A stretch of 64,000 nt of DNA from Pieris napi (lineage: Eukaryota > Arthropoda > Insecta > Lepidoptera > Pieridae). This document shows positions 24,501-34,806 of this stretch, piece by piece; positions within the stretch are counted from its first letter, which is position 1, and each line of letters starts with the position of its first letter. A program made the position numbers and the translations under genes. Under the pieces are notes generated by a model. The model was not told where the DNA came from. It was given only the letters and a program-made list of their open reading frames with translations, and made no database searches. Location of the stretch: the NCBI RefSeq assembly GCF_905475465.1, contig NC_062252.1:6634001-6698000 (forward strand), read 5' to 3'.

Positions 24501-27500
24501 CACCGCGGGACTTCTTTTATGAAAAGCACTATAGTATATAGTTTTTTAAATTGTTTTTTTATCGTACGAGAAAATGGCAGGAGGCTCAGCTGATTGTAAG
24601 TGATACTGACGCCTATAGATAATCACATTGCCAGAGGGCTCGCAAGTGCGTTGCCAATCTTTTAAGAATTGGTTTTTTTTATGGACACTAAGTCGAATTG
24701 GTTCGGAAATACAAGTAGATAGTTGACTCCACGTAGCGGTGGCGCTCATAAAAACTGCCTTAGAAACGCTCAGTTGTGTAACGACAGGCGTCGAGGTGAA
24801 AATATTATTCGTCGTTATTACAATATTATATTATTTTTCAGCAGCAGCGATCCTATCTATTCTATCTCTCTCTATTTTATTCTCAGATGACTCTACATCA
24901 GAGTTCCCCAAACTTTTTTGTGTCGTAGACCCCTTGCCATGATTTTCCGTGTTGGGTAGACCCCCTACTTACCTGATAATGTAGCTAACTGTAGTGAAGT
25001 TTAGTGTTAAAAACTTAAAGTAAAAGCACATGTTAATTTATACATTTTTTAATTGAATTTAAATTAAAACTACTCAAAATAAAATTACGTAAACGTATGT
25101 AAAATATACGTAGCATTAAATAAACATAAAATAAACTATACTATAAATAAAATAACATAACATAAGCAATATATAAAATAACATAAGCAATAAGTCAATA
25201 TAATGTGTATGTTTTGATATTGTATGATGTAAGTAAATAGGTACTATCAGTGTATGTGTTGAGATCCACTATCGTGGACCCCCATTATCATTTCATGGAC
25301 CCCCAAATTTTTTTTCGCTGACGTAGACCCCGTGCAGGTTGTCATAGACCCCTAGGGGTCGATATAGACCACTTTGGGAATCACTGCTCTACATTGTTTG
25401 AGAATATATTTTTTCGCCTGATCATTTATCAATTGAAAAATAACAACTGTTTTAGTATCAATAATTGAACCAAAAAATCACAGTTTTAATGTTTTTTTGT
25501 GCGGTTAAAATTAGTGTTCTTTTTTTTATATATTTGTATATTATTTTTGAAGTTATACTTATTTACTTCTTTTGGCGCGTTATAGAAAAAGGATAAGAGT
25601 GCGCGCACACCGTCACAAAAAAACCGACACCCTGAAGTTAGCTATAGTCAACATTTCAGCTTTTTTCTAATATTACTGTAGTTCTTTCTATAAACATAGA
25701 ATAATTTTTTTGAAAAAACATCTTATTACGCCAAAGAAGTATAACTTCTAACGCGTGTAAATAAATACACACACTATTTTTTATTTGTAGGTTATTAAGA
25801 AATTCGGAGCAAGTTTTTAAAGACGGATCTGAGCTGGAAGAAGTCGGTCGTGGTAAGAGAAGTGGAAAGGTTCATGGATATTCAAGGCCCGGTGACGAAA
25901 AGAAGAAACTGTCGGAAATGCTTGTTGCCAAGGTATTTTTTCAAACATTTAAACCACAACGCCAGAAGTATGTTCACACAAATAAAAGTATAATTGGAGT
26001 TTACCTGTCTCCTGAATGAGAGGAGATGCATGTGATGATGATAAGGCACCAGTTTACAACGCGGGGAGTCACAACGTTAAAGAAACAGTACATAAATATT
26101 GAAAATAATAAAAAAACAGAAAAAGTAAAAATGTTACCTTAGGGAGCGTTCAAGTATTACGTAACGAGTTTTGGGAGGGGGGAAGTTTTTTTTTAAAACG
26201 TTACGATGCGGGGCGGGGATTGAATTACGCGTTATTGTTAATATTATTTTCGACTTACACCAAAATATAATAGTAACTAAAGAGTCACTAGGTGGTCACG
26301 AAACGTTTTACTATACTCGAGTACAGTACTGTACTTGGGTAATGAAAAACGTTACGGCGAGTTACATGGGGGGGGGGGGGTCAATAATAATCTCCAAAAA
26401 TTGCGTTACGTAATAATTGAACGCTCCCTTATACTAATAATGTCTTTTGATAAATAAAAAATAAATCAGTGGCTCCACCTCTTTAAGTCTGGGCCTCAGA
26501 TTTCTGAATCTGTTTCATGATCATGCACAGACGAGGATCGAACCTACGAACTCGGGGATGAGAGTCGCACGCTGACGCCACTAGGCCAACAACTTCTTTA
26601 GTCCTGTTAATATTTAACTCTATTTTTCTACTTTTCTTAATTCAGTAATGTTATAGTAGAAAGCTTAGGTCATCAACTAGTCTTTGATCGAAACAGTACC
26701 ATAGTAATAATATACGGCAATTAATATTTCTATTGTAAACAAAAGCATTACTATAGCTAATGAGAAATGTCGTTATGGGTCCCAAAATCGTAACCGCAAC
26801 AAATCGCGACGTGGTCCTATCTTTAGTTCACATAGTTTCTGGTGAAAAGTAAACTCCTTAATAGTGTTTCTCGCATTTCTTCAACTCCGATAATTTTGTA
26901 ACTAATTGAGTAGACAAATATAGATTTAGATATCAAATAGAAACCAGCGCGGAATGGTGCTTGTAATTATGGCCCGTTTTATCTAAGGTTATCTTCACAA
27001 TTATAACTCGTTTATCGACCCAGTAAATTTTTCTCTAAAGATGCGTCTATACCAAGTTCTACAAAGCTATTGAATAGCTATATATGCCAAACTTTTTTTG
27101 TCAAATGCGATTTTTGGTACAAAACTACTTACTTATACTTATTAAAAAAGCTTTTTTTTTTAAATTTCTTGCGACAACGAGTCGGAGTAGGTAGGTGAAA
27201 TATAACGTTTTATAATGCAATCGCGTGAAAGAAAGGAAAAAGAATTCAGTAAAATTGCAGGAAATTTCACACCACATTACACAAGACTTCATTCCTTACA
27301 CTGCTAAATTTTACAAGGATTTTTTTTTTTTCTACTAAGTATTAATACATTTTTTTTTTGCGACTGAGGCGCAAACTAGTTCATGTGGTCTCTGGCAGCC
27401 ACCACCGCTATGGAACATTCTGCTCCTCAGCATAATGATGAGCCAGGGCCAATTACAGCCACAGCACACACGCATTACTTAATTGAAACGAACCGAATGG

Positions 27501-27953
27501 GAAAAGGAATAAAAAAAATTTTTTTTCTTTCATTATTGTTATTTTGTGTGTTTTTGTTTGTAATAAATGATAAGTCTATGTCTAAATCTGCTTACGTAAT
27601 ACTTGAACGGCCCCGAGTTAACTATTCCGAAATTATTTTTTTTACAATCCAAGAAATTGAATATAAGATTTTTTTTCCGTATCCAGTGTTTTTTTTTAAA
27701 TATAAATTTCCCAATATCCCCGACTTGTGGTGCAGTACCTTATTTTATACATATATTTTGTACAACCATATAGTTATAATATAAATCAGTTCCAGTTGGA
27801 ACATTAGAATTTTTATCGTTATTAATGTTGTCTAATAATTTGTTTCAGGGTTTAATAACACCACAAATGTTAAAAGAATTGCAACAAGAGCTGTCATCCG
27901 ACAAACAAGACAGAAGTCGAAACAAAACAATGAATAGAAATAGAAGGAAATGA
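12577..27953 (+). CDS. SUPV3L1: ATP-dependent RNA helicase SUPV3L1/SUV3, mitochondrial
   Basis: Fifteen exons join in phase to 771 codons plus stop: 12577-12997, 13074-13194, 13261-13429, 13741-13924, 14140-14217, 14443-14534, 15149-15288, 16383-16517, 17780-17886, 19035-19228, 20564-20743, 22206-22354, 23559-23657, 25791-25932, 27849-27953. All introns are GT-AG. Walker A GPTNSGKT is at residues ~197-204, DEIQ at ~305-308 and motif VI QIAGRAGR at ~480-487. The SUV3 C-terminal region (LEAVFDVLELYLWLSYRFP) spans exons 12-13. Human SUPV3L1 is 786 aa and collinear throughout. In known relatives this Ski2-like helicase unwinds RNA in the mitochondrial matrix and works with PNPase in RNA decay. 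The N-terminus is basic and hydroxylated, as for mitochondrial import. Exon 4 carries an acidic stretch (NEEEQSSSDEEKF) absent from the human protein. Most introns over 300 bp contain transposons. The first ATG after an AT-rich leader was chosen. Confidence 0.97.
14595..14975 (+). mobile_element. MITE family A, full copy (SUPV3L1 intron 6)
   Basis: Begins TTTTTGAAGTTATACTTC then TTTAGGCGCG and ends with the inverted motif GAAGTATAACTTC followed by ACGCGCGTA. The interior has the diagnostic GATGCGCGCGCACCGT block. Related copies are at 20416-20516, 25550-25780, 32262-32556 (inverted) and 53945-54165. It has no coding capacity. Confidence 0.75.
15474..15777. mobile_element. Non-autonomous TIR element (SUPV3L1 intron 7)
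   Basis: Ends are inverted: AAAGCTTAGGTT on the left, AACCTAAGCTTT on the right. ACGGCCGT recurs four times inside (near 15494, 15525, 15651 and 15733), giving strong internal fold-back. About 300 bp, no open frame. Confidence 0.65.
15949..16299 (+). mobile_element. Helitron, non-autonomous, family 1 (SUPV3L1 intron 7)
   Basis: Shares the lepidopteran Helitron body seen at 56199-57243: GTGTCACAATGTT, CTCCGAAACGGCTCGACCGA, GTCTGAGAATCG, and the terminal GGTCAGCTAGT. The 5' end is slightly truncated compared with the other copies. Confidence 0.8.
16560..17015 (+). repeat. Dispersed repeat, copy 2 (SUPV3L1 intron 8)
   Basis: Second copy of the repeat at 12105-12410. The shared blocks lie at 16580-16730 and 16973-17010, with a ~240 bp internal stretch not present in copy 1. 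Confidence 0.7.
17100..17640. other. Intron 8 stretch with palindromic motifs, no gene
   Basis: Contains GATGTGAAACATC (17198-17210), GATGTTTCACATC (17531-17543) and ACCGACTT...AAGTCGGT pairs in opposite orientations ~330-430 bp apart, so it probably holds an old inverted-repeat element. Open frames here are AT-rich and unlike any known protein. Confidence 0.4.
19660..20030. repeat. Dispersed repeat shared with 36400-36730
   Basis: CCCGCCAAAACGCTTTTCTA, GACAAGATGGC and ACCATGCTTGTAAAC, then a TAATTACAAGCATGC-like block, recur in the same order near 36480-36730. Family not recognised; intron 10 of SUPV3L1. Confidence 0.6.
20416..20516 (+). mobile_element. MITE family A, truncated copy next to SUPV3L1 exon 11
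   Basis: Only the first ~100 bp is present: GAAGTTATACTTC, the GAGAGTGAAATTTTACGATG block, GCGCGCGCACCGT and GAATGAAGTTGCCCAC. It ends ~47 bases before the exon 11 acceptor. Confidence 0.7.
21309..21685. mobile_element. TIR element with GC-rich core (SUPV3L1 intron 11)
   Basis: AAGCTATTGCATAG at the left end and CTATGCAATAGCTT at the right end form an inverted pair. The core is much more GC-rich than the intron. It contains two direct copies of a ~90 bp block with GCTACGTCACCGATC and AGTATGC(A/G)TTCTG. No coding frame is convincing. Confidence 0.65.
21923..22104. mobile_element. Harbinger-like MITE (SUPV3L1 intron 11)
   Basis: Starts GGGAGCGTTC and ends with GCTCCC, with near-terminal ATTACGTCACG / CGTTACGTAAT. 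Flanked by TTA at 21920-21922 and 22105-22107. A 3 bp TTA duplication with GG-starting termini is the PIF/Harbinger signature. The core has a poly-C run. Relatives are at 26142-26428 and 28084-28323. Confidence 0.8.
22490..22670 (+). mobile_element. LINE 3' remnant (SUPV3L1 intron 12)
   Basis: GAGTACCGAGAGTTTTTTAC, GCCGGCTTTTTCTCTCGGCC and GATGAGTAGGGATGCCTAC, followed by an AT-rich tail. This block is a common non-LTR 3' end in Lepidoptera from general knowledge. No ORF remains. Confidence 0.5.
23228..23416 (+). mobile_element. LINE 3' tail, copy 1 (SUPV3L1 intron 12)
   Basis: CAATACTTGGCGATTAAAAA, GGCGGAAAGTTTCTTGCCAG, GCGAACTGGTAGTA and the end AATAAAGATATTTTGAGTTT recur at 53765-53945. 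The common 3' terminus suggests target-primed insertion of a 5'-truncated non-LTR element. Confidence 0.7.
23749..24533. mobile_element. Non-autonomous TIR element ~785 bp (SUPV3L1 intron 13)
   Basis: AGTCCTTTTCATGAAAGAAG at the left is inverted as CTTCTTTTATGAAAAGCACT at the right, with few mismatches. Flanking TA dinucleotides fit a Tc1/mariner-like TA duplication. The interior is AT-rich and has no long frame. Confidence 0.7.
24575..24700 (-). mobile_element. Common lepidopteran interspersed repeat, copy 1
   Basis: GGCAGGAGGCTCAGCTGATT, GTGATACTGACGCC, CGCAAGTGCGTTGCC and TTTTAAGAATTGGT, the same order as the better copies at 49225-49500 and 54415-54525. Probably a retroposon tail; orientation is assigned only relative to those copies. 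Confidence 0.55.
24899..25386. mobile_element. hAT-type non-autonomous element with perfect 8 bp TSD
   Basis: Termini CAGAGTTCCCCAAAC and GTTTGGGAA-like ...TTTGGGAATCACTG are inverted, each followed inward by GTAGACCCC/GGGGTC repeats. The flank CTCTACAT occurs on both sides (24891-24898 and 25387-25394), a perfect 8 bp duplication as hAT transposases make. 488 bp, no coding frame. Confidence 0.9.
25550..25780 (+). mobile_element. MITE family A copy abutting SUPV3L1 exon 14
   Basis: GAAGTTATACTT start, GGCGCGTTATAGAAAAAGG and GTGCGCGCACACCGTC blocks, and the terminal GAAGTATAACTTC with ACACACACTATTTTT. Homology to copy 14595-14975 runs to within ~15 bases of the exon 14 acceptor at 25789-25790. 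Confidence 0.7.
26142..26428. mobile_element. Harbinger-like MITE with TTA duplication (SUPV3L1 intron 14)
   Basis: GGGAGCGTTCAAGTATTACG and the inverted right end CGTTACGTAATAATTGAACG then CTCCC, flanked by TTA at 26139-26141 and 26429-26431. Contains a run of about ten G near 26372, opposite in sense to the C runs of the copies at 21923 and 28084. Confidence 0.85.
26468..26600 (-). mobile_element. tRNA-derived SINE, internally deleted (SUPV3L1 intron 14)
   Basis: On the minus strand: A-box-like TTGGCCTAGTGGCG, GCGACTCTCATCCCCGAG and B-box-like GTAGGTTCGATCCTCG. The 3' part (ATGATCATGAAACAGATTC, CAGAAATCTGAGG) is retained. The ~150 bp middle present in the copies at 41866, 48596 and 51050 is missing. 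Confidence 0.75.
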
Positions 27954-27970
27954 AATATTAATGAATGTGG

Positions 27971-27976
27971 AATAAA
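27971..27976 (+). terminator. Poly(A) signal of SUPV3L1
   Basis: AATAAA 18 bases after the stop codon, followed by TATGTGATAGTTTAAG and a T-rich stretch, fitting a very short 3' UTR. Confidence 0.7.
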
Positions 27977-28083
27977 TTATATGTGATAGTTTAAGTTTGT
28001 TTTATTAAATACAAAACGATTAACCTTGATTTTTTTCTTTGTTGTTTAACCCTGAGTTACATAGGCCATAATTATCTACATTA

Positions 28084-28323
28084 GGTAACGATCAAGTACG
28101 TCACGCAATTTTTGGAGATTATTGACCCCCCCATGAAACGCACCGTAACGTTTTTCTGTACCCAAATATAGTAAAACATTTCTTGACCACCTAGTGACTC
28201 TTTATAGTTAAAAGTTACCATTATGTGGAGTAAAGTACTGGAATGTCCCCCACGCCCCGCATCGTAACGTTTTATAAAAGATATCCCCCCCCCCCATTCG
28301 TTACGTAATACTTGAACGCTCCC
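28084..28323. mobile_element. Harbinger-like MITE, 3' flank of SUPV3L1
   Basis: Left end degraded (GGTAACGATCAAGTACGTCA) but the right end CGTTACGTAATACTTGAACG then CTCCC is intact. Flanked by TTA at 28081-28083 and 28324-28326. The poly-C core is as in the copy at 21923. Confidence 0.8.
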
Positions 28324-28573
28324 TTATATAATTTGACTAAAATCGTAAATCTACTGCTACATTGTATGTTTTACAAAGAAAATGTATTGAATACATAAAA
28401 TTACAAAACTGTCGCTAATGACTTTTATACTGTACCTACCATATTCAACATTAATGGAAATTAGTTTTTGGAAATTGCCATGAATATTAAACAGTTATTA
28501 GGTACATATATCATTGTCTTATAGTTGAGAAGTTTTGTATCTGCTAGGTACTGACTTGCGCATAAATTCATCT

Positions 28574-28987
28574 TCTATATATATATATAAAAGAAAAATG
28601 GTCTTCGTTTGAGGCTCCTTCACGCCTAAACCACTGATCGTATCGACATGAAACTACCACCATTCGATGCGAAATTTTTAAATAAACCTAGATGGTTTAT
28701 GGCTATTTATTTATTAAATTCCAACGTTCCTTCATCTTCCTTCACTTTTTTATTGCTGTTTTACTTTTATGAAAATTTATCCATCCGGACTTCACCGCGG
28801 AAACATTCGGGGAGGCTTCCTAGAACCTCTAAACGTCAACATCTGTTAAAAACTCGATTTTCGAAATATTTCAATTTTCTTAGCGGGAAGTTAAAAAGAA
28901 GAATAATAAAAATATGAAAAAAAATAAAATAATGAAACATAAAATTTATTTTAATTCGTCCAGCAAAGCGGGCGCGAAACGGCTAGT
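28574..28987 (+). mobile_element. Helitron-like element, family 2, copy 1
   Basis: TC-start with TCTATATATATATATAAAAG, then CGTATCGACATGAAACTACC and CATTCGATGCGAAATTTTTA, ending GCGCGAAACGGCTAGTT. The same start, body and CTAG-T end occur at 62284-62677. 28326-28573 and 28988-29423 hold no gene that could be recognised. Confidence 0.7.
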
Positions 28988-29423
28988 TTATCTATATAAA
29001 GATTTTCAATGTTTACGACAAACATATTAATTGCATATAATATACATAACAATATAAAAACGAACCACACGGATTTTCGTCTTCGCAATAAACGCGTACA
29101 TAATTCTTATCACGTAGTTGGTATTATGTAAAAATGTACCGTCAAAAATTAGTTTCAAAGTAAAAATAATACAATAGTTATTTCTATTAGTTTGTAAAAA
29201 ACATATGACGTGTTCACACCTTGGTACAAATAAGTTCATAAAAATGATAACAAAATACGAACTCGTTAATAGTGTAATTAATTTAACATAATTGTGTTTT
29301 TATAATTAAAGTCTTCAAAGTTTTTGATAATTTGTGGGTAGTTCAGTTGTAGCAACCCTGTTGACGTTACGAGACACTTTAACTTATCTTATGCTTTAGT
29401 TTACTTATTTAACAAGAATATTA

Positions 29424-32400
29424 ATGAGTGATAGTGATATCGGATTGAACCCAAACGAAGAAAATGTTGCGTTTCGTTTTTACAACTTTATTCGTTATAA
29501 CAAATGGTATATTTTAAAATCATTTACTTTATTTTTTTTTAATTTAAATTCGTGCGATATATATTAGTGATTTAACATTTAGTGTTTAGCTTATAGGACT
29601 TTTGATCTGGACGGCGAGGAAACTATATTGACTTTTGAAAATGAGAAAATTCATATTGGATGCAAATCGGATTATCCCATGTCTTACTGCGGGTTTGTGG
29701 ATCCGTATGGAAAGCGATACTCGTAAGTACGAGTACATATAATTAATAAAAAAGTAGTTGTACATTATCAACGTAGAGACTAATTTTTTTAATGCATTTT
29801 GAACGATGGAAAAAACAAGGAACCCGTAATTTTCAGTAAATGTTAGTAACTTAGACCTATCTACTCTTTATTCGCTTTTAACATTAAATATTTACTAGAC
29901 AACTAAATCGGGATCCTTAAAAGGACGTAATATTCTAATACGTTGTTAAAATATTTAATAAAGCAAAAGCGAAACTCCTAAATTCATTTCAATAAGTCCG
30001 AAGATATATATTACATACCCTTGTGTTATTTTCAAATTTCATATTTGTTTAATATCTAAAATTACAAGAAACCACAGATATTGCGGCTTTAAAACCCGAC
30101 ACGTTTATATGAGCCTCCGGATTACTATCACTACTATCGCGTTAACTAAAGATAAAACTTCTTGTGATGACTAAAAGACATCTTATTACTTGACGTTTGT
30201 ATAGACTTTTTAGCGATTTAAAATATTGTATATCAGAAATTATACCCTGATATACGTAACATCAAAATATTATAGTATGTTGTAAAATATATTTTTTAAA
30301 GATTTACAGATTTGGCTGTACACGACGGTCAATGTGTGCATGTTATTAAAGCGAAAAAGGCCGATAGCGGGGAGTGGAAATGCCATATCGGTAGCAAATC
30401 AATTCGGTTGGAGACTATCAAGAAAATCCGTGTAAGAGTGGTTAGTCAGTTAGCCGCAGTTCAACCAAATATTACGGCACATCTTGGGAAGCCGATGACC
30501 TTAACTTGCGCCACAACTGGAGGCTTTATCCCACTGAGTTACTGTCGATTTGAACCGCCAAATGGGAGATCTTTTAGTATCGACGAAAGTGTAACAGATT
30601 CCAAGTTAGTAAGACTTTGTATTCTATTATTCAATTTGAGCGTATCCAACCAAATTAGAAGTATGAAATGTCAACAATTATATGTCCTTTTCTTCTTGCG
30701 AAATAAAACAATAACAGTGCTTTGATAACTCGGTGAAACAAAAATTCTTTAAGTTCGCAGATACCGAAAGGATAAATAAAACAGATTCAAATTCAAATGC
30801 CTTTTATTGCCAACCTTAAATAACATTACTTTAGCTGTGTTAGTATTTAGTTTTCTTAATTTTTATTGTTAGTATTATATTTAATAGTATATTAAATAAC
30901 TAATTGTTTATTTAGTTGGGTTATGGGTAAAGGACTCCTCCATATTTTGCCATCTGTGTCGGTTCTGAGCGTCCAGGTGTTGCCGGCCATGTCATGTATA
31001 ATATATATAATATAAATAAAACAGATACATATAGAAATACATATACGGATACCCATGTAGTAGTTATAATAGTCAACGGAAATGGGATACATTATTGCGT
31101 TATTGGCCTTTAATATATTGGTTACATTACGCGTTTGGTTACGTATGAATACAAATGCGAAACTACGATTATAACATTCTTATGAGAAATGTTTGTTGTT
31201 TGTTTGATTCCTCTTAGAATTTAAAAGATTTTTAAATCATTTTTTTAATAATAAAGTTGTTTTGTTTTTCTCTGTAGGCATTTTATAATTGATTTTTAAT
31301 TCATCATTTTCCTAATCTTCCCTGTCTATGTATATGTTACAATGCGAGATAATTTATCTTCTTTTACAGCCCTATTCTGAATAGATATTTCTATCCTAAT
31401 AACCGAAGTCTGGACCGAGGAGATTGTTGTGTTACTATACGTAAGGTGAAACCTGAGGACCAAGGATTATGGATGTGTGGGGCTGGACTGGAAGATGGCA
31501 AAGAGCATTTCGACACTATTACCTTTGATATTGAAGGTTTTTTTAATACCTTTATATTTCCAATACATATACGAGATAAGTGTAGAATAATTCGTGTGTC
31601 GCGCGTGGTACGTAATTAAAAATGATATCAATTTACTTGATGTGACTATTCACCTTGATGGAATTTTAATTCACATAAAATTTAAATATTTTTTGCTTTC
31701 ATTCTTTATTTTAATTAATTGCTTTAAGCATTGACGAAGAATTTTTGAAAACAAACGGAGACCAATTTTCGTTTGTTATAGAAATATAATGTATATATAT
31801 GGAAACATGTTTTGAGATCTGGCAGTACCTAAATATTAAAAGCATTTTTAATAAGATCAGGGCCTACTCTGTAACTTCTAATAGCGATCCCGATTTTTAT
31901 AAATTGTTGTTCAGCGCGATTCCAAGGTTACGACATTACTGCGGATAACTACATAGAACTTGCATACAAAAACATTGGGTACGGTATAGCTGAATATTTT
32001 TGGAAATTACATACGACAAGCGCTGATTTAAAGTAATACACTTTAAATCACTTAAATACAGACAGAAAAACGTTGAATGAGTCCTTTAAACCTGATTGGT
32101 AGGTACGTCGGAACATTTATTCACCAAAATATTTTGTTAATAGCTACAGCCTATTATGTAGCGATAACTAATACTGATGATATCAGTCCAGAATTTTTGA
32201 GTTTGTCCATTACAAACACTATAAAGTTAGTATAGTTTAATAATTTATCTCAAATACGAAAATAATCAAAGACTGGAAAAGGAGTCATTACAGTCAATAA
32301 AGTTCAGTTTACGTTTTAAAAATTAAATAAATAAATATTCATTATTATTCTCTTACATTAAGTGTAATTATTAATATTGTATTAATAAATTCTATTATTA

Positions 32401-32819
32401 ATCAAATGTTGTTTTTAAATTATGTCCAATGCCGTAGCATCTTCTGTGGGCAACTTCATTCTGTTAATTTGGTGTCACGGTGCGCGCGCATCGTAAAATT
32501 TCACTGTCATAAATTTTTCATAACGCGCCTAAAGAAGTATAACTTCAAAAATTCTGAACAAATTTCAGGGATCAACACAATGTCCACGGCATCGACAACA
32601 GCGGTAACTATTGGTGGGATTTTAGTAGCCATTGCTTTGGGTTTCATTATTTACGGGCTGTGGAAGAGAAAGGGACTATTAGGAGTCCAAAATCAGCCTG
32701 AAGACATAGAAATGAGAACACCACAAGCAAGAAGACAGGTGCCAGAGTTGGTTGTTATATCTCCTTCTACAGCTACTCCCGCCGAGTCTCCACTCATGTC
32801 GAGTACGAGGTCCGAATAA
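29424..32819 (+). CDS. Two-Ig-domain single-pass membrane protein (unidentified)
   Basis: Five in-phase exons give 309 aa: 29424-29506, 29597-29722, 30302-30604, 31370-31536, 32569-32819. Two immunoglobulin-like folds are visible from paired cysteines and the DxGxWxC signature: KADSGEWKCHIG in exon 3 and PEDQGLWMCGAG in exon 4. Exon 5 encodes one hydrophobic segment (VTIGGILVAIALGFIIYG, residues ~239-256) followed by WKRKG, then a ~50-residue tail rich in Ser, Thr and Pro. That is a type I receptor or adhesion layout. Exon 1 (MSDSDIGLNPNEENVAFRF) fits by phase but is not a signal peptide, which such a protein should have. The true first exon may lie further upstream. Exons 2-5 are well supported; specific function cannot be assigned. 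Confidence 0.7.
32262..32556 (-). mobile_element. MITE family A, inverted copy abutting exon 5 of the Ig gene
   Basis: Inverted match to 14595-14975: GACTGGAAAAGGAGTCATTA, CAATGCCGTAGCATCTTC, GTGGGCAACTTCATTCTG, GTGCGCGCGCATCGTAAAA and GAAGTATAACTTCAAAAA. Its end is ~12 bases from the acceptor AG at 32567-32568. Confidence 0.8.
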
Positions 32820-34806
32820 TGCTTTAAATGTTCTGTTGTATGTAGATCATGCTATTTGTAGTATCAGGCTGGGCATCCCGAAGCTGCTTGTGGGTAATTT
32901 TGAACAACTAGGCTAAGATTTTAATGTGTTCTTGACGCAAATAAAACTCAGTTATATTAACCCTAGAAAGATAATCATACGTCATTTTGACGTAAGTATA
33001 AACGTTTGAGTGGGCACATGCTGGAATTTGTATATCATATGCTTATGAATGTGATTGTCAGCTTTAATATATGCAAATAACTTAATAATAAATTAAAAAA
33101 AACATAAGTGTATACACTATACATATATTTATATTAGCTAAATCTTAAATAAACTAAACACAGCTCTTTTAACACTAAAAAACTTCTCTTCATCAGCCTT
33201 ATAATTTAAGAAATAAACTTTTTATAAAATGATCAACCTTAACTAATATTTTTTTTATTGTTGTTAGCCTTCAATGCACTTAGGACAGGCGCTCGACTTA
33301 TGCTCTCCAGTAGGTATATAATGACGAAAGTATTGCACTTATCTAAAAAACACGACTGTCACCTGCAAGCTACTTGGGTCAACTGAGTTGACACTTGACA
33401 CTTGACAGGAACGGCCAGTGCCATGGCGCGTATATAGAAACAAATAATATAGATTTTTTTAAATCGACTAGGTACGTCGATTCGACGTAGGTTATCTTTC
33501 TAGAGTTAAAACACTTTTGTCATGGCTATTGTTAAAATTGTATTAGGATTATTGCATCTGTTAATGTAAATAAATAGATTTAATTTTAATTAAAATATTT
33601 TCACTCTATTACGATAAAATTGTGGAAAAGAAATATATATTATAAAGACTACACTTTATAAATTACACCTTATTCTATTGTTGCATGATTTTACAGACGC
33701 TGCAGCTGGTCCCCGTTTCCCGCGTTGTGGATGACCACACTTTGCCGAGGAGAAATAAAAAAAACACTAACTTGGTACTAAAATTATGCAGTTAATTGCC
33801 AAATAAACATTGAATCAAAAAATTTTATAAATTTGAGTGATATGTATGTATGCACGTGAGTGCGTGAATGATCATAGGAAAATGGGTACAGCCATAGACT
33901 GTCTCAACCTCAAACCACTAGCAAGTTCTGCAGCAAGCATTTTGACATTTTCAATCGTTTGTATCTCGATAACTTAAAACCTTGGAATTAGTCTAAATTT
34001 TGTTGTAGGAAAGTATGAATGTGTGGTCCTAGAGGGCTCGGTTGTGTTTTTTCCAGATAGTTTATGGAATCGAGCAGTTTAGCTTTAATCGTTTAGCTTT
34101 CGGCAGTTAGCAAGAAAGTATAGTTTTCGTCGAGCAAGTATTGGTTTTTTCGTATAGTCTGATGGTGGGATATCTAATGGCTTCCGATGAGCAACCTTGA
34201 GCTCTGCTTGTAAGCTTCTTGTTTGAGCACGTTCTAATTTATTGAGATTTGATTCGGATGTTCCTCCCCGAGCAGTTTTGCAATAAGTAAGCAGGGACTA
34301 ACAAGAGCATGGTACATTGTTTATAACCTATTTAAGCTCCTATAATTTTGACATCTACAAAATTTTAAAGGTTTTTATACTAAAAACATTGGCATGCCTT
34401 AGAGCCAAATAGTCGATGGCTTGTGGTCACGTAATCGTCTATTAAAAAAAATGATCTCGAAACGGATACAGAAATCTAAGTTACACTGTTTTTTTTAAAC
34501 GGCGCATATGGTGTCTAGATTTAAATTCGCCGCGCTAAGACGAGAGCCTTCAGGTAGGTAGAAATTTGAAACAAACCTTGTTAAAATAATAAATAAATCT
34601 TCTTAATTAATTTCACTTATAAGCTTTAATCTAATTTCCATTTTGGGAAGTTTTTGAAAGGTTAAAAGTTATTCCTTTTTGTCAATTTACATTTTTTAAA
34701 CTTTTATTTAACATTAATCTTAGTTTTACATAAATAAAAATAGACAAAAGTACATTAAAATATTGTTGGTTATTAAATTTTTGTATATTTAAAACATTAT
34801 TTTAAC
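32820..34806. other. Intergenic, AT-rich; one LINE fragment
   Basis: No gene seen between the Ig gene and TADA1. The only recognisable content is the LINE reverse-transcriptase remnant at 34133-34320. A TTTATT at 34703-34708 (AATAAA on the minus strand) could be the TADA1 poly(A) signal ~100 bases after its stop. Confidence 0.5.
34133..34320 (-). pseudogene. Non-LTR retrotransposon RT C-terminal fragment
   Basis: The minus strand reads SLLTYCKTARGG, then NLNKLERAQTRSLQAELKVA and HRKPLDIPP. This is the pattern after the RT domain of jockey-like LINEs (a YCxxxWG-like segment, then LxKLxRxQxxSLR). It has an internal stop and no flanking ORF. Confidence 0.45.

Noticed and set aside
27383..27784. 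133-codon plus-strand frame in SUPV3L1 intron 14
   Set aside because: The first ~45 codons look normal in composition, but the rest is low-complexity TTT/AAT sequence with no recognised domain.
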